The notes under the pieces: generated by a model | Seen by the model: only the letters and a program-made list of their open reading frames with translations | Databases searched by the model: none | What the model was told of the DNA's origin: nothing | Assembly: GCF_000186265.1 (NCBI RefSeq) | Contig: NC_014934.1 | Coordinates: 2,790,001 to 2,854,000, forward strand | DNA: 64,000 nt | Source: Cellulophaga algicola DSM 14237 | GTDB taxonomy: Bacteria > Bacteroidota > Bacteroidia > Flavobacteriales > Flavobacteriaceae | Reading direction: 5' to 3' | Translations under genes and position numbers: made by a program | Shown here: in pieces, positions 53,702 to 62,842 of the stretch | How the letters are laid out: each line of letters opens with the position of its first letter | Position numbering within the stretch: the first letter of the stretch is position 1

Positions 53702-55093
53702 TTAATTTAATTTTAATTCAGGATTCGTTAGCTCTTTTCCATTTAGATATACATTCTTGGCGTTTCCATTTATGACATCATCTAAAACTATAGCCTTACG
53801 CTTATCATCTGAAATAGTGATTAATTGAAAATTGTTGATATATAGCCCATCAATATGCCTAGCATAAACTCCAGAAGCGGGTAGTGTACCTACTTTACTA
53901 AATTCGGGCCACCAGCCATTTAAGGTTTCCAGTGTATATTCATTGATTTCTTTTTTAGTGGCATCTGCAAAAGTACCGCCACCAGAAACCGTCATTTGAA
54001 TGTTATTTAATTGAATATCTCTGATGTAATTATCGGGCATTCCCGTTAAAAAAATAACTGAATTTTTATCGAGTTCTCGGTTGTCTATTATCATATTATT
54101 GAAAGAGAAACTATGCATTTCTTTCATCGGAAACATGGTTTCCGGAGTATCTACACCAGCGCGTTGCTGGCAAAAGGTCATGAAAATTGGTCTAGGAACA
54201 TTTTTCATGACTATATTCGAAAAAATCATATTTTTCATTTCTCCACCTTCATTCATTTGAATTTTTAACCCTGAATCTTGTATGTCATGAAAAGTGCAAT
54301 TGCTTACGGTTACAGATTCAAAGTCTCCTCTAGAGGCTAGACCAATACGCATAGCAGCCCATTTACTGGTAAATACACAATTGGTAATTACAATATCTTT
54401 ACAGGGTTTATCGGGTCTTGAGGTTTGCAAACAAATAGAATCATCACTCGTGTCAAAAGAAGAATTAGCGACGCGTACATTGGTGCAGCCGTCAAAATCT
54501 AGTCCGTCTCCATTTTGGTTTACACGACTTATTATTTTAATGCTATCTACCACAATTTGATCACAATACAACCATGCAGAAGTCCAAGCGGCAGGGTTAA
54601 TCAGCGTTACCTCTTTTAATTGAATATTGGTGCAATTAAGAAAGCGCATCATCATAGGGCGGCCACCTTTTTCTTTTGTAAAATATTTTGGATGTCCATT
54701 GCCATCTATGGTTCCTAAGCCTTTAATCGCAAAGTATTTGGCATCACTCGCAAAAATTAAGCAACGATCCATATGAGGTTCGTTTTTATACCTATTCTTA
54801 TGAGTGTCTGTGGTGTAGTCCTCGTAGTTGGGGCTACCTAATAAAACAGCTCCATTTTCAATATAAAGGGTGACAAAATTTTTCAAGTAGATAGTGCCAA
54901 TCAAAACGGTTTTACCAGCAGGTATAATTACGTTTCCACCTCCATTTTTAGTGCAGGCATCAATGGCAGCTTGCACCGCTTTGGTATCTTTAGAAGTTCC
55001 GTCTCCTTTAGCGCCATAGTCTAAAACATTATAATCATTGGCTTGTAAAATCGTTGTAAATCCTAAAAGGAATAACAGTAGTATTTTTTTCAT
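53702..55093 (-). CDS. GH28-family right-handed beta-helix hydrolase, atypical
   Basis: 463 residues with a Sec signal (FLLGFTTILQAND). Pectate-lyase-like N-terminal turn (YNVLDYGAKGDGTSKDTKAVQ), then a GH28 beta-helix. Conserved Asp: D196 in NGDGLD and D217-D218 in TSDDSICLQ. As in its operon partner, the GHG His is absent (WAAMRIGL, 245-252) and RIK reads GLK. It is clearly diverged from that partner, so not a recent duplicate. Placed between two sulfatases in the agar-type operon. Substrate unknown. Confidence 0.8.
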   Translation of the reverse strand: MKKILLLFLLGFTTILQANDYNVLDYGAKGDGTSKDTKAVQAAIDACTKNGGGNVIIPAGKTVLIGTIYLKNFVTLYIENGAVLLGSPNYEDYTTDTHKNRYKNEPHMDRCLIFASDAKYFAIKGLGTIDGNGHPKYFTKEKGGRPMMMRFLNCTNIQLKEVTLINPAAWTSAWLYCDQIVVDSIKIISRVNQNGDGLDFDGCTNVRVANSSFDTSDDSICLQTSRPDKPCKDIVITNCVFTSKWAAMRIGLASRGDFESVTVSNCTFHDIQDSGLKIQMNEGGEMKNMIFSNIVMKNVPRPIFMTFCQQRAGVDTPETMFPMKEMHSFSFNNMIIDNRELDKNSVIFLTGMPDNYIRDIQLNNIQMTVSGGGTFADATKKEINEYTLETLNGWWPEFSKVGTLPASGVYARHIDGLYINNFQLITISDDKRKAIVLDDVINGNAKNVYLNGKELTNPELKLN

Positions 55094-55094
55094 C

Positions 55095-56399
55095 TTACAG
55101 ACTGTATTTGGTATAAATACTGGTTAAATCAGTTTCATCTAACGTTTTTAATTGCCAGTCTTTTAACTTACTTAAAAGACTGGTGATGGTAGATTTTGAT
55201 TTCTGTTTACGGATGAGGTTTCTTGTTTCCCATGGGTCATTTTTTAAATCATACAATTCTAAATTTCCCGTTTTGGGGTAAACGATTAGTTTTTTGTTTT
55301 GTGAGATAATACCTCGTTGGTCATCAAACATGGCTAGATAAATAGAGGCTCTAGCTTTTCCTGTATGAGTTAATAAAGGAGCTAAACTTTCGAAATCTGT
55401 TGGCTCTTTCATTTCAAGGCCTAGCAAATCAAATAGGGTAGGTACCACATCTTGTAAATACACTCGAGATGCAATTTTAGTATTAGGTTTAGCCAATGGT
55501 GCTTTAATAATCAATGGTGCGGTAACACTTGGTTCATAGAGGCATACCTTACCCGCGACACCATTTTCACCAAAATTAATTCCATGATCAGAAGTAAAAA
55601 CTATGATGGTATTGTCATAAATTCCTTTGTCTTTTAAGGCTTGGATGATAGCTCCAATACCAGTATCCATATGGGTAACCATAGCATTGTTTTGCTGTAC
55701 GCGTTGCTGCATGGTTTTAGATTGTAAGGGATCATTGGTATACTGGTATTTTACGTTTGTATTAAGCGGAGTATTATTAATTACACTTGGTGGTAAGACC
55801 ATCTCCTCTGCGGGATACATATCATAATATTTTTGCTCGGTTTGTCTGGGAACATGCGGAGCATTAAATGCTACATAGGCGAAAAATGGTTTTGTTTTAT
55901 CATAGGTATTTAAAAAAGAAACGGCTTCGTTAGCGGTAATATCCGTGATGTGCCCAGCAGGAGAATTGTAGGTTTTCAATTGCCCAGCTTGAATGCTTCC
56001 GGTTTCATCAAAAATTTCTTTAGCATTCTTTCCCATGGCATGCCATTTTCCGGTCATATAGGTATAATAGCCCTTATCGTGTAATTTTTCCGGTAGCGAC
56101 TTTGGTGCGTTTTGCTTGTTTATTTTTTGAGATTCCCAAATATATTTTCCGTAGATAAGCATGGTCCTACTAGGAATGCAAACTGCGGGAGACCAACAAC
56201 CCATATTGTAAGCGGCAGTAAAAGAAGTTCCTTCTTTGGCGAGTGCATCAATATTGGGTGTAATCATAGCCTCATTGCCATAGGCGCCAACTGCTTGATT
56301 GCTCTGATCATCAGATTCTATAAAGAGAATATTTAGTTGAGCTTGGCTGTTGATTGAATAGAAAACTGCTAAAAATAAAAATACCTTTTTTAAGTTCAT
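55095..56399 (-). CDS. Compact S1-family sulfatase, first gene of the ten-gene operon
   Basis: 434 residues, short for S1, with a Sec signal (YSINSQA). Maturation motif C74-I-P-S-R78 (PAVCIPSRTMLIYG). Metal site ILFIESDDQSNQAVG (30-31) and 'TIIVFTSDHGINFGENGVAGKVCLYEPSVTAPLII'. The C-terminal subdomain is minimal. It is followed after 1 base by GH28 and heads a 15-kb operon in which most gaps are below 20 bases. I found no convincing -7 box in front of it. Confidence 0.9.
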   Translation of the reverse strand: MNLKKVFLFLAVFYSINSQAQLNILFIESDDQSNQAVGAYGNEAMITPNIDALAKEGTSFTAAYNMGCWSPAVCIPSRTMLIYGKYIWESQKINKQNAPKSLPEKLHDKGYYTYMTGKWHAMGKNAKEIFDETGSIQAGQLKTYNSPAGHITDITANEAVSFLNTYDKTKPFFAYVAFNAPHVPRQTEQKYYDMYPAEEMVLPPSVINNTPLNTNVKYQYTNDPLQSKTMQQRVQQNNAMVTHMDTGIGAIIQALKDKGIYDNTIIVFTSDHGINFGENGVAGKVCLYEPSVTAPLIIKAPLAKPNTKIASRVYLQDVVPTLFDLLGLEMKEPTDFESLAPLLTHTGKARASIYLAMFDDQRGIISQNKKLIVYPKTGNLELYDLKNDPWETRNLIRKQKSKSTITSLLSKLKDWQLKTLDETDLTSIYTKYSL

Positions 56400-56691
56400 T
56401 GTTGCGATGAATTAGAATCGTTATTTAGTTACTTCGGTATACAGTAAAATTATATATGGGAGTAGCTATTTCGTAAAAATTAAAAGTATATATAGCTCTG
56501 ATGAAAAAGGGTAAGAGATAAGCAGAATACTACCATAGATGATTTTTTATGATCTAAAGGGCTATAAAAATGTCATAGATACTATTTAAAAAACCTCAAG
56601 TTGCTCATCTGTTTTAGTTGTTAAATCATTAGTGGTGTTGTTGTGGAATAAAAATATTTAGTTTTGAACTACCTAGTTTCAAACTATCCAA
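56400..56691. promoter_or_regulatory. 292-base divergent control region
   Basis: No gene. It lies between the start of the ten-gene operon (minus) and the BNR gene (plus). The plus-strand promoter is listed separately. For the minus strand no TAnnTTTG box was found within 100 bases of the ATG, suggesting activator dependence. I saw no ACAAATGT repeat as upstream of SusC, and no clear hairpin. Confidence 0.45.
56638..56666 (+). promoter_or_regulatory. Promoter of the BNR-sulfatase-sulfatase operon
   Basis: -33 TTG (56638-56640), 18-base spacer, and -7 TAGTTTTG (56659-56666), an exact TAnnTTTG. Transcription would begin near 56673, about 20 bases before the ATG. Confidence 0.6.
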
Positions 56692-59304
56692 ATGAAAAAA
56701 ACAGCTATTTTATTTTTTACTTTCATGTTAATTACTGCTAAGGCAGAATGTCAAGAGAAAAGCAAAATTGATTTCTTCAAACAAATAAAAACAGAAAAAG
56801 TTATTTCTGATTCCACCATAGTTTGGAAGAATTTTGGTCCTGGAATGTCTGGATATAACGAAGAGTTTTGGACACACCCAACAGATCCAAATTCGATGTT
56901 CATGGGGCCAGATATGCATGTGAGTTATGGCACTTGGGACGGAGCAAAATCTTGGCATACCTTAAAAGATTCTGATGGCAGTGGTTTTGATATGGAACGT
57001 GTGTTGGATATTGTTTTTTCTAAGCAAAATCCTGATTTTGGGGTAGCCTTAGAACGCCGTGGAGATGTGTATACTTCCTATAATCGCGGAAGAACATGGA
57101 AATTAATTTATCATATCCCAAGAATAGAAGGCAACCACCCCAGTAATGCGCATACAAAAATAGCTATTCACCCTAAAAATGATAATGAATGGTTAATTGG
57201 TGCTGGTGATTTTTGGAATATAAAAGATAATCACAGAAGTTTAGCTAATCCTCACGGTGCTATTAATGACCGCGCTAGTTATGGCTATATTCTAAAAACA
57301 GTAGATGCCGGAAAAACCTGGTCTAAAATAGCTTCAAATATTTCAAAAAATTTAGATGTAGGTAGAATTATCTATCACCCAACAAATCCAAGTACCATTT
57401 TTATAGCCACAAATTACGGGCTCTATACTAGTACTAATGGCGGTGTAGATTGGCATGCAAGCCATGAAGGCTTACCTAATAATTTACCAAGAGACCTTAC
57501 CTCTTATTACGATGAAAAAACAGGAGCGTTTATATTATATCTGGTTGAGCAAACAATGTATAGTTCAAATGGAAATACAATAAGTTCAAAAGGAGGGGTA
57601 TATAAAAGTACAGATTACGGAAAATCTTGGGAGAATATTACCAGTAATCTAACTATCGATTTAAATAAAATTAATTTTTCTGCGGAGATAGATCGGTATT
57701 ATAAAACTATTGGTTCTTGGTTTAATCTTTCTAAAAATGAAGCCAAAGATAAATATTCCAATTTGCCATCAGAGATCTTACCGGTGTTCAATCGGTTGGT
57801 GGTGAATCCCATAAATCCTGACGAAATCTATGTATCGTTTAATAAAAAGCATGACGTTACTTTTGGAGCTGGCGATGTTTGGAAAACAGATAATGGAGGT
57901 GCGTCTTGGTTTGCTTGTGCTAGACAGGGATCTTATTGGCTTAGTGAAAAAGATAAAGCATATTGGCAAGGGAGAAACAATCCTATAGGCGCTAATGTTG
58001 AATTTGCGCATTTGCAAACCTATATGGACCATGAAGTAGAACGTTCTGGTAATCGTATGATGAATATTAATTCATTAGGAGAAGTATTTATCGGTATAGA
58101 TCAGCAGACCCTTAAGTCATCAGATCAGGGTAAAACATGGCAGCAGATAGATGATTACGAAACTTCTGTAGGAAGTAATAAATGGATAGGTCGTGGAGAT
58201 AGTAATCTGCCAGGAAGGTTTATGTTGCTAGAAACAGGTATAAAAAATAGAAGATTATTAGCCAGTGGTGAACACGGATTATGGCAGACCACAGATTTAG
58301 AAGATTGGCCAGACAAACAAGCAGTGGCTGTAAAGCAGCTAGATGGTCAAGTTCAGGATTATGAAGGGAACCATGGGCAACATTCAACAGCTACGGTTGC
58401 AGTGCATCCTACTGATCCTAATATTATTTATTCCTTAGCTTGGCGTCAAGAACACAGAGGTAAATTTCGAAGAAGTAAAGATGCAGGTAAAACATGGGAA
58501 AATATAGCTACTATTTTTGATGCAGCAAATAATTCGTGGGAAGGCGTGGCTACTCAATATTCTTTAACGATAGATCCTGAGAATCCTAAAAACATGTATT
58601 TCTGTACGGTTAAAAATCCTATTTCAGAAGTAGGTAGTAAAGCACCTCAATTAACAAAAGGCGGCTATGGTTTTTACCGTTCTTTTGATGGAGGGTATAC
58701 TTGGGAACTAAACAATACAGGCTTTCATAAAAATGCTAGTGTTCGTAGAATAACAATGGATCCACAAAATTCGAATAACTTATATGCTGCTTTGAATGAT
58801 GCTAATGGCGGACTCTATAGCACTACCGATAAAGGGAGTACTTGGAAGAAAATGACACTGCCTGCAGAAATAAAAGCCGTCAATTCTATTTTTATTGACC
58901 GCAATAATGGATATTTCTACATCGCTACGGGGCGCCGTACGGGTAGTTATGAAGAAGGCGGTGTATGGCGTAGTAAAAATAAAGGAAAGAAATGGCAGCA
59001 GCTATTTAAAGCTCCTTTTGTGTGGCAAGTAGAATCATCACCTGTTAATCCAGAGTTGTTAGTGATAAGTGTCGCAAGTCAGCCAATAGCTATGGCAGAT
59101 AATTTTAAGAATCCGGGGATTTATCTTTCGACGGATGCAGGTGAAAATTGGAATAAAATAAATAAGGGTCTAGGGCAGCCAGATAAAATGGTAGATGTAA
59201 AACCAGATCCGTATAATGAAAACGTGCTATGGGCAGCAGGTTGGGGTAGTGGTTGGTTTATTACCTATTTAAATGGGACTAAAGAACCTTGGTTGAACAA
59301 GTAA
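56692..59304 (+). CDS. BNR/Asp-box beta-propeller protein, GH74/sortilin-like
   Basis: 870 residues with a Sec signal (FFTFMLITAKAECQ). At least ten Asp-box turns (S/T-x-D-x-G-x-T-W type) are visible, e.g. TVDAGKTWSKI, STDYGKSWENI, SSDQGKTWQQI, SKDAGKTWENI, TTDKGSTWKKM and STDAGENWNKI. They are spread over the whole length, suggesting two seven-bladed propellers like GH74 xyloglucanases or VPS10/sortilin. Residues in the cleft cannot be assigned by eye, so it may be a hydrolase, lyase or binding protein. First gene of a plus-strand operon with two sulfatases. Its steady partners imply action on the same sulfated glycan. Confidence 0.8.
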   Translation: MKKTAILFFTFMLITAKAECQEKSKIDFFKQIKTEKVISDSTIVWKNFGPGMSGYNEEFWTHPTDPNSMFMGPDMHVSYGTWDGAKSWHTLKDSDGSGFDMERVLDIVFSKQNPDFGVALERRGDVYTSYNRGRTWKLIYHIPRIEGNHPSNAHTKIAIHPKNDNEWLIGAGDFWNIKDNHRSLANPHGAINDRASYGYILKTVDAGKTWSKIASNISKNLDVGRIIYHPTNPSTIFIATNYGLYTSTNGGVDWHASHEGLPNNLPRDLTSYYDEKTGAFILYLVEQTMYSSNGNTISSKGGVYKSTDYGKSWENITSNLTIDLNKINFSAEIDRYYKTIGSWFNLSKNEAKDKYSNLPSEILPVFNRLVVNPINPDEIYVSFNKKHDVTFGAGDVWKTDNGGASWFACARQGSYWLSEKDKAYWQGRNNPIGANVEFAHLQTYMDHEVERSGNRMMNINSLGEVFIGIDQQTLKSSDQGKTWQQIDDYETSVGSNKWIGRGDSNLPGRFMLLETGIKNRRLLASGEHGLWQTTDLEDWPDKQAVAVKQLDGQVQDYEGNHGQHSTATVAVHPTDPNIIYSLAWRQEHRGKFRRSKDAGKTWENIATIFDAANNSWEGVATQYSLTIDPENPKNMYFCTVKNPISEVGSKAPQLTKGGYGFYRSFDGGYTWELNNTGFHKNASVRRITMDPQNSNNLYAALNDANGGLYSTTDKGSTWKKMTLPAEIKAVNSIFIDRNNGYFYIATGRRTGSYEEGGVWRSKNKGKKWQQLFKAPFVWQVESSPVNPELLVISVASQPIAMADNFKNPGIYLSTDAGENWNKINKGLGQPDKMVDVKPDPYNENVLWAAGWGSGWFITYLNGTKEPWLNK

Positions 59305-59328
59305 CGCTTCATTAAATTTGAAATAGAT

Positions 59329-61107
59329 ATGAACCATAAATTAATGGGACTACTAATCTTTATAACTTTTTTTTCGGGGTTTTCGATGCAAAAAAATAAA
59401 GAGAATCCTCCTAATGTTATTTTAATTTTAGCAGATGATTTAGGTATCGGAGATTTAGGGTGTCAGGGTAATCCATGGATAAAAACACCGAAAATAGACG
59501 CTTTTTATCAGGAAGCTGTACGCATGACCGATTTTCATGTGAGTCCGTTATGCACCCCAACGAGAGCCGCACTAATGACAGGGCAGTATCCTATTAATAA
59601 TGGGGCTTGGGCAACGTTTAAAGGAAGAGATGCCTTGTCTGAAGATGCTAGTACTATAGCTGATATTTTTAAGGCGAATGGGTATAAAACTGGCTTATTT
59701 GGAAAATGGCACTTAGGCGATAATTACCCATCAAGACCTACAGACAGTGGTTTTGATACGGCTATACACCATCTTGCCGGTGGTATTGGAGAATTGTCAG
59801 ATTATTGGGGTAATAGTTATTTTGATGATGTGTATTATGTAAATAACCAGCCAAAACAATTTGAAGGCTACTGTACAGATGTATGGTTTAAAGAAGCGAC
59901 ACGTTTTATTGCTCAAAATAAAGAGGACCCATTTTTTGTTTACTTGCCTTTAAATGCACCACATGACCCTTTAATTGTTGCGGAAAAATATGCAGAGCCT
60001 TATAAGAAATTAGAAGGTAAAGAAATTAGTAGTGCAAATCTTTATGGTATGATCGCCAATATAGATGAAAATTTTGGCAAATTCCACCAGTATTTAGAGG
60101 AACAAAATTTGCTAGAAAATACCATTCTTATCTTTATGAGTGATAATGGTACTAGATTTGGTTATAGTAGAGACGGTAAGTTTGGCTATAACAAAGGCTA
60201 CAGGGGTATAAAAGGTGATAAAGAAGAAGGTGGCCACCGTGTACCGTTTTTTATTCGTTGGCCTGATGGTAAGATAGCAGGGGGAAGAGATGTAAATACA
60301 AATGCTGCGCATGTAGATTTAATACCGACATTAGCTGCATTATGTCACTTAAGTATTCCTGAAAGCACACCATTAGACGGACTTGATTTTTCATCATCCA
60401 TTTTATCCAAAGAGTCCTTAGCTTCTAATCGCACTATTTTTCTACACAATCGTCAAGATTGGAGGCCACCTTATTATGAAGATGGCACGTGTATTATCAA
60501 AAATCAATGGCGATTGATTAATGGTACGGCATTGTATGATATCACCAAAGACCCCCAACAACACCAAAATTTAGCAGACAAGTATCCAGAAATAGTTGTG
60601 CAATTACTAAAGGAAAATAAAGTATTCTTAAATTCCGTAAAAACAAATAAAACCTATTCTGAATTGCCTTTGAATCATATAGGATCTAAAGAGCAGCTAG
60701 AACTTAAACTTACAATTCAACATGCTATTGGTGAGGATGAGGGTATTTGGAAATGTGAACAGGTGGCAGAGGGAATGAAAAATACCAACAATACTCATGC
60801 AATATATGTTGAACAAGAAGGTGATTATTTAATATCCCTTCGTAGATGGCCCAAAGAATGCCCTGGAGCTATTTGGGATGTGCCCCACGAAAACCCAAAG
60901 AACTTATTTCAATATAAAAGGATTACACCAACAAAGGCGAAGATATCTATAGCCAATCAAATACTCGAAAAAGGCATCAAACCTCAAGAAGAAGAAGTAG
61001 TTTTTACAGTGCATTTACAAAAAGGCAAAACTTTTCTAATTAATGATTTTATTGAAAATGAGACATCATACGGTGTTTACTATACTTATATAACGCAAAT
61101 AGATTAA
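59329..61107 (+). CDS. S1-family sulfatase with extra C-terminal domain
   Basis: 592 residues with a short Sec signal (LLIFITFFSGFSM). Maturation motif C75-T-P-T-R79 (PLCTPTRAALMTG). Metal site VILILADDLGIGDLG (36-37), 'TGLFGKWHLGDNYPS' and 'TILIFMSDNGTRFGYS'. The sulfatase fold ends near residue 430; the last 130 residues form a beta-rich domain ('IWKCEQVAEGMKNTNNTHAIYVEQEGDYLISLRRWP'). 24 bases after the BNR gene and 21 before the next sulfatase: one operon. Confidence 0.92.
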   Translation: MNHKLMGLLIFITFFSGFSMQKNKENPPNVILILADDLGIGDLGCQGNPWIKTPKIDAFYQEAVRMTDFHVSPLCTPTRAALMTGQYPINNGAWATFKGRDALSEDASTIADIFKANGYKTGLFGKWHLGDNYPSRPTDSGFDTAIHHLAGGIGELSDYWGNSYFDDVYYVNNQPKQFEGYCTDVWFKEATRFIAQNKEDPFFVYLPLNAPHDPLIVAEKYAEPYKKLEGKEISSANLYGMIANIDENFGKFHQYLEEQNLLENTILIFMSDNGTRFGYSRDGKFGYNKGYRGIKGDKEEGGHRVPFFIRWPDGKIAGGRDVNTNAAHVDLIPTLAALCHLSIPESTPLDGLDFSSSILSKESLASNRTIFLHNRQDWRPPYYEDGTCIIKNQWRLINGTALYDITKDPQQHQNLADKYPEIVVQLLKENKVFLNSVKTNKTYSELPLNHIGSKEQLELKLTIQHAIGEDEGIWKCEQVAEGMKNTNNTHAIYVEQEGDYLISLRRWPKECPGAIWDVPHENPKNLFQYKRITPTKAKISIANQILEKGIKPQEEEVVFTVHLQKGKTFLINDFIENETSYGVYYTYITQID

Positions 61108-61128
61108 CGCATCATCATTTTTAAACCT

Positions 61129-62746
61129 ATGAAACTAGAAATTGTTAGAAGTGCCATTTTTGGATTTTTTTTAGTGATTGTACAACAGAGTATTGCTCAA
61201 GAGAAGCCTAATATTATTTTACTTTATGCCGATGATATTAGTGCTAGAGAATTACCTATTTATGGCTCCTCAGTATGGAGTTTACCTAAAGGGGGCGATA
61301 CTTCAGATATGCAATACCGAGCCCAAACTCCTGTTTTAAATCATTTGGCAGAAGAAGGAATCTATGTAAAAACGGCTTGGGCTGCTACCATATGTTCTCC
61401 GAGTAGAGCTATGATGATGACGGGCAGGTATGCACACCAGCACAAGTGGTGGCATAATAGCGATAAAGGAAAAGCACCTGACCAAAAAGGAAGCTGGAAC
61501 CTGTATGATAGTTCTGCTTATACACTAGAAGATATTGCTAATAAAGGGGGGGTATGCTACCTACTGGGCAGGCAAAACCCAAATGAAAATTTCAGGTTTT
61601 AATTTTGATGAAGGTTGTTTTACTCCAGGTGAAGGATCTTATAATACGCCAATAGCAACTACTGATTTTAGGCTGGAAACTAGAAAAGTCAACGGTATCA
61701 AAAAAATAGTTAATGCGGATACTGATGTAGAAGTGACGTCTTATGTGCAATCTGGTTGGTATTGGAAACCCCATGTGCAATTATTAAATCACCCCAAGGC
61801 TTCTGAGTCTTTAGAATGGTGGCCCAATAATAAAGCGGCAAAAGACACTTTTGGGTTAAATACATTTGGACCAGATGTGGAATTAGATTTTATTTTCGAT
61901 TTTATGGAACGGAAACAAAGAGAAAAAAAACCTTTCTTTATTTACCATACCAGTCATTTAGGTCATGATGCAATGGATTTTCTGAATCCCAATAGTAAAA
62001 ATAAATGGCCCGGCACACCAAAAATTAATTGGGATGGAAAAGCATATACAAGAATACAGCCAAACGTAACGGGTGATAAAGGAGTTTATGATACCCACGG
62101 TACCATTACTGAAAGTGGTATTCATCATCATATAAATTATTTGGATTATCAGGTGTGGCGTTACATGAATAAAATAAAGGAAATGGGGGTAGCTAATAAT
62201 ACTATCTTTATTTTTTGTGCAGATAATGGTACAAGCGGCTATGGAAAGGGGAGTCCCGTTTCTCAAAAAGGGACACATGTACCTTTAATTATTTATGCTC
62301 CAGGAATGAACATGACTAAAAAAGGCTTGCAAGATATATTGGTAAATATGTCTGATATGTTACCAACTATAGCAGAGATTGCATCCGTGAAAATACCAGA
62401 TAGTTATGAGGTAAATGGAGAGAGTTTACTTCCTTTTTTAACTACAGACAAACCAAAACATCGGGAGTGGATCTATGGCTATCATAAAGAAATGCAAATT
62501 ATCAGGGGCGGTTTGGTTTTAAAAGATGGAAAAAATGATTGGTGGGATGTTAGTGAGAATCCTGATGATTTAATTAGTTTTAAGAAGATAAAAGATTGGA
62601 GCCAAGTTTCTGAAGCACATAGAAAAGAAAGGGATGAATTAAATAAAGTACTTCCTAATTTTAATTTGCATGAGACGGAGCATGATGCACCAAAAAATGG
62701 CCTAGAGAAACCTACGCCCTTGCAATTAATAGAGGACAATAAATAA
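61129..62746 (+). pseudogene. S1-family sulfatase interrupted by a frameshift in a G7 tract
   Basis: Two overlapping frames together encode one sulfatase of about 538 residues. The first frame (61129-61602) has a Sec signal, metal site ILLYADD and maturation motif C89-S-P-S-R93 ([13 protein letters not shown]), and derails at GGGGGGG 61546-61552. With six G the reading would be [16 protein letters not shown], which is the expected [10 protein letters not shown] block, and joins the second frame to 62746 ('TIFIFCADNGTSGYGKGSPVSQKGTHVPLIIY'). As written, the product is a truncated, surely inactive protein. It may be a sequencing error, a real mutation or slipped-strand phase variation. Last gene of its operon. 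Confidence 0.85.
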
Positions 62747-62788
62747 TTAGGAATGCACATTCCCTACATACGTGGAATAGGGATAAGA

Positions 62789-62828
62789 AAACCAACAATA
62801 AGCTACTGCTATAAACTATTGTTGGTTT
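62789..62828. terminator. Bidirectional terminator between convergent genes
   Basis: AAACCAACAATA (62789-62800) and TATTGTTGGTTT (62817-62828), perfect 12-base stem, 16-base loop. T-rich on the plus side (CTTTAATTCC) and TTTTCTTAT on the minus side. It separates the sulfatase operon from the FG-GAP gene. Confidence 0.85.
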
Positions 62829-62842
62829 CTTTAATTCCTCTT

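Noticed and set aside
49556-55093. Pectin degradation as the function of the two GH28 genes
   Set aside because: No pectate lyase, PL or GH105 partner is present, and the His/Arg catalytic motifs of polygalacturonases are missing.
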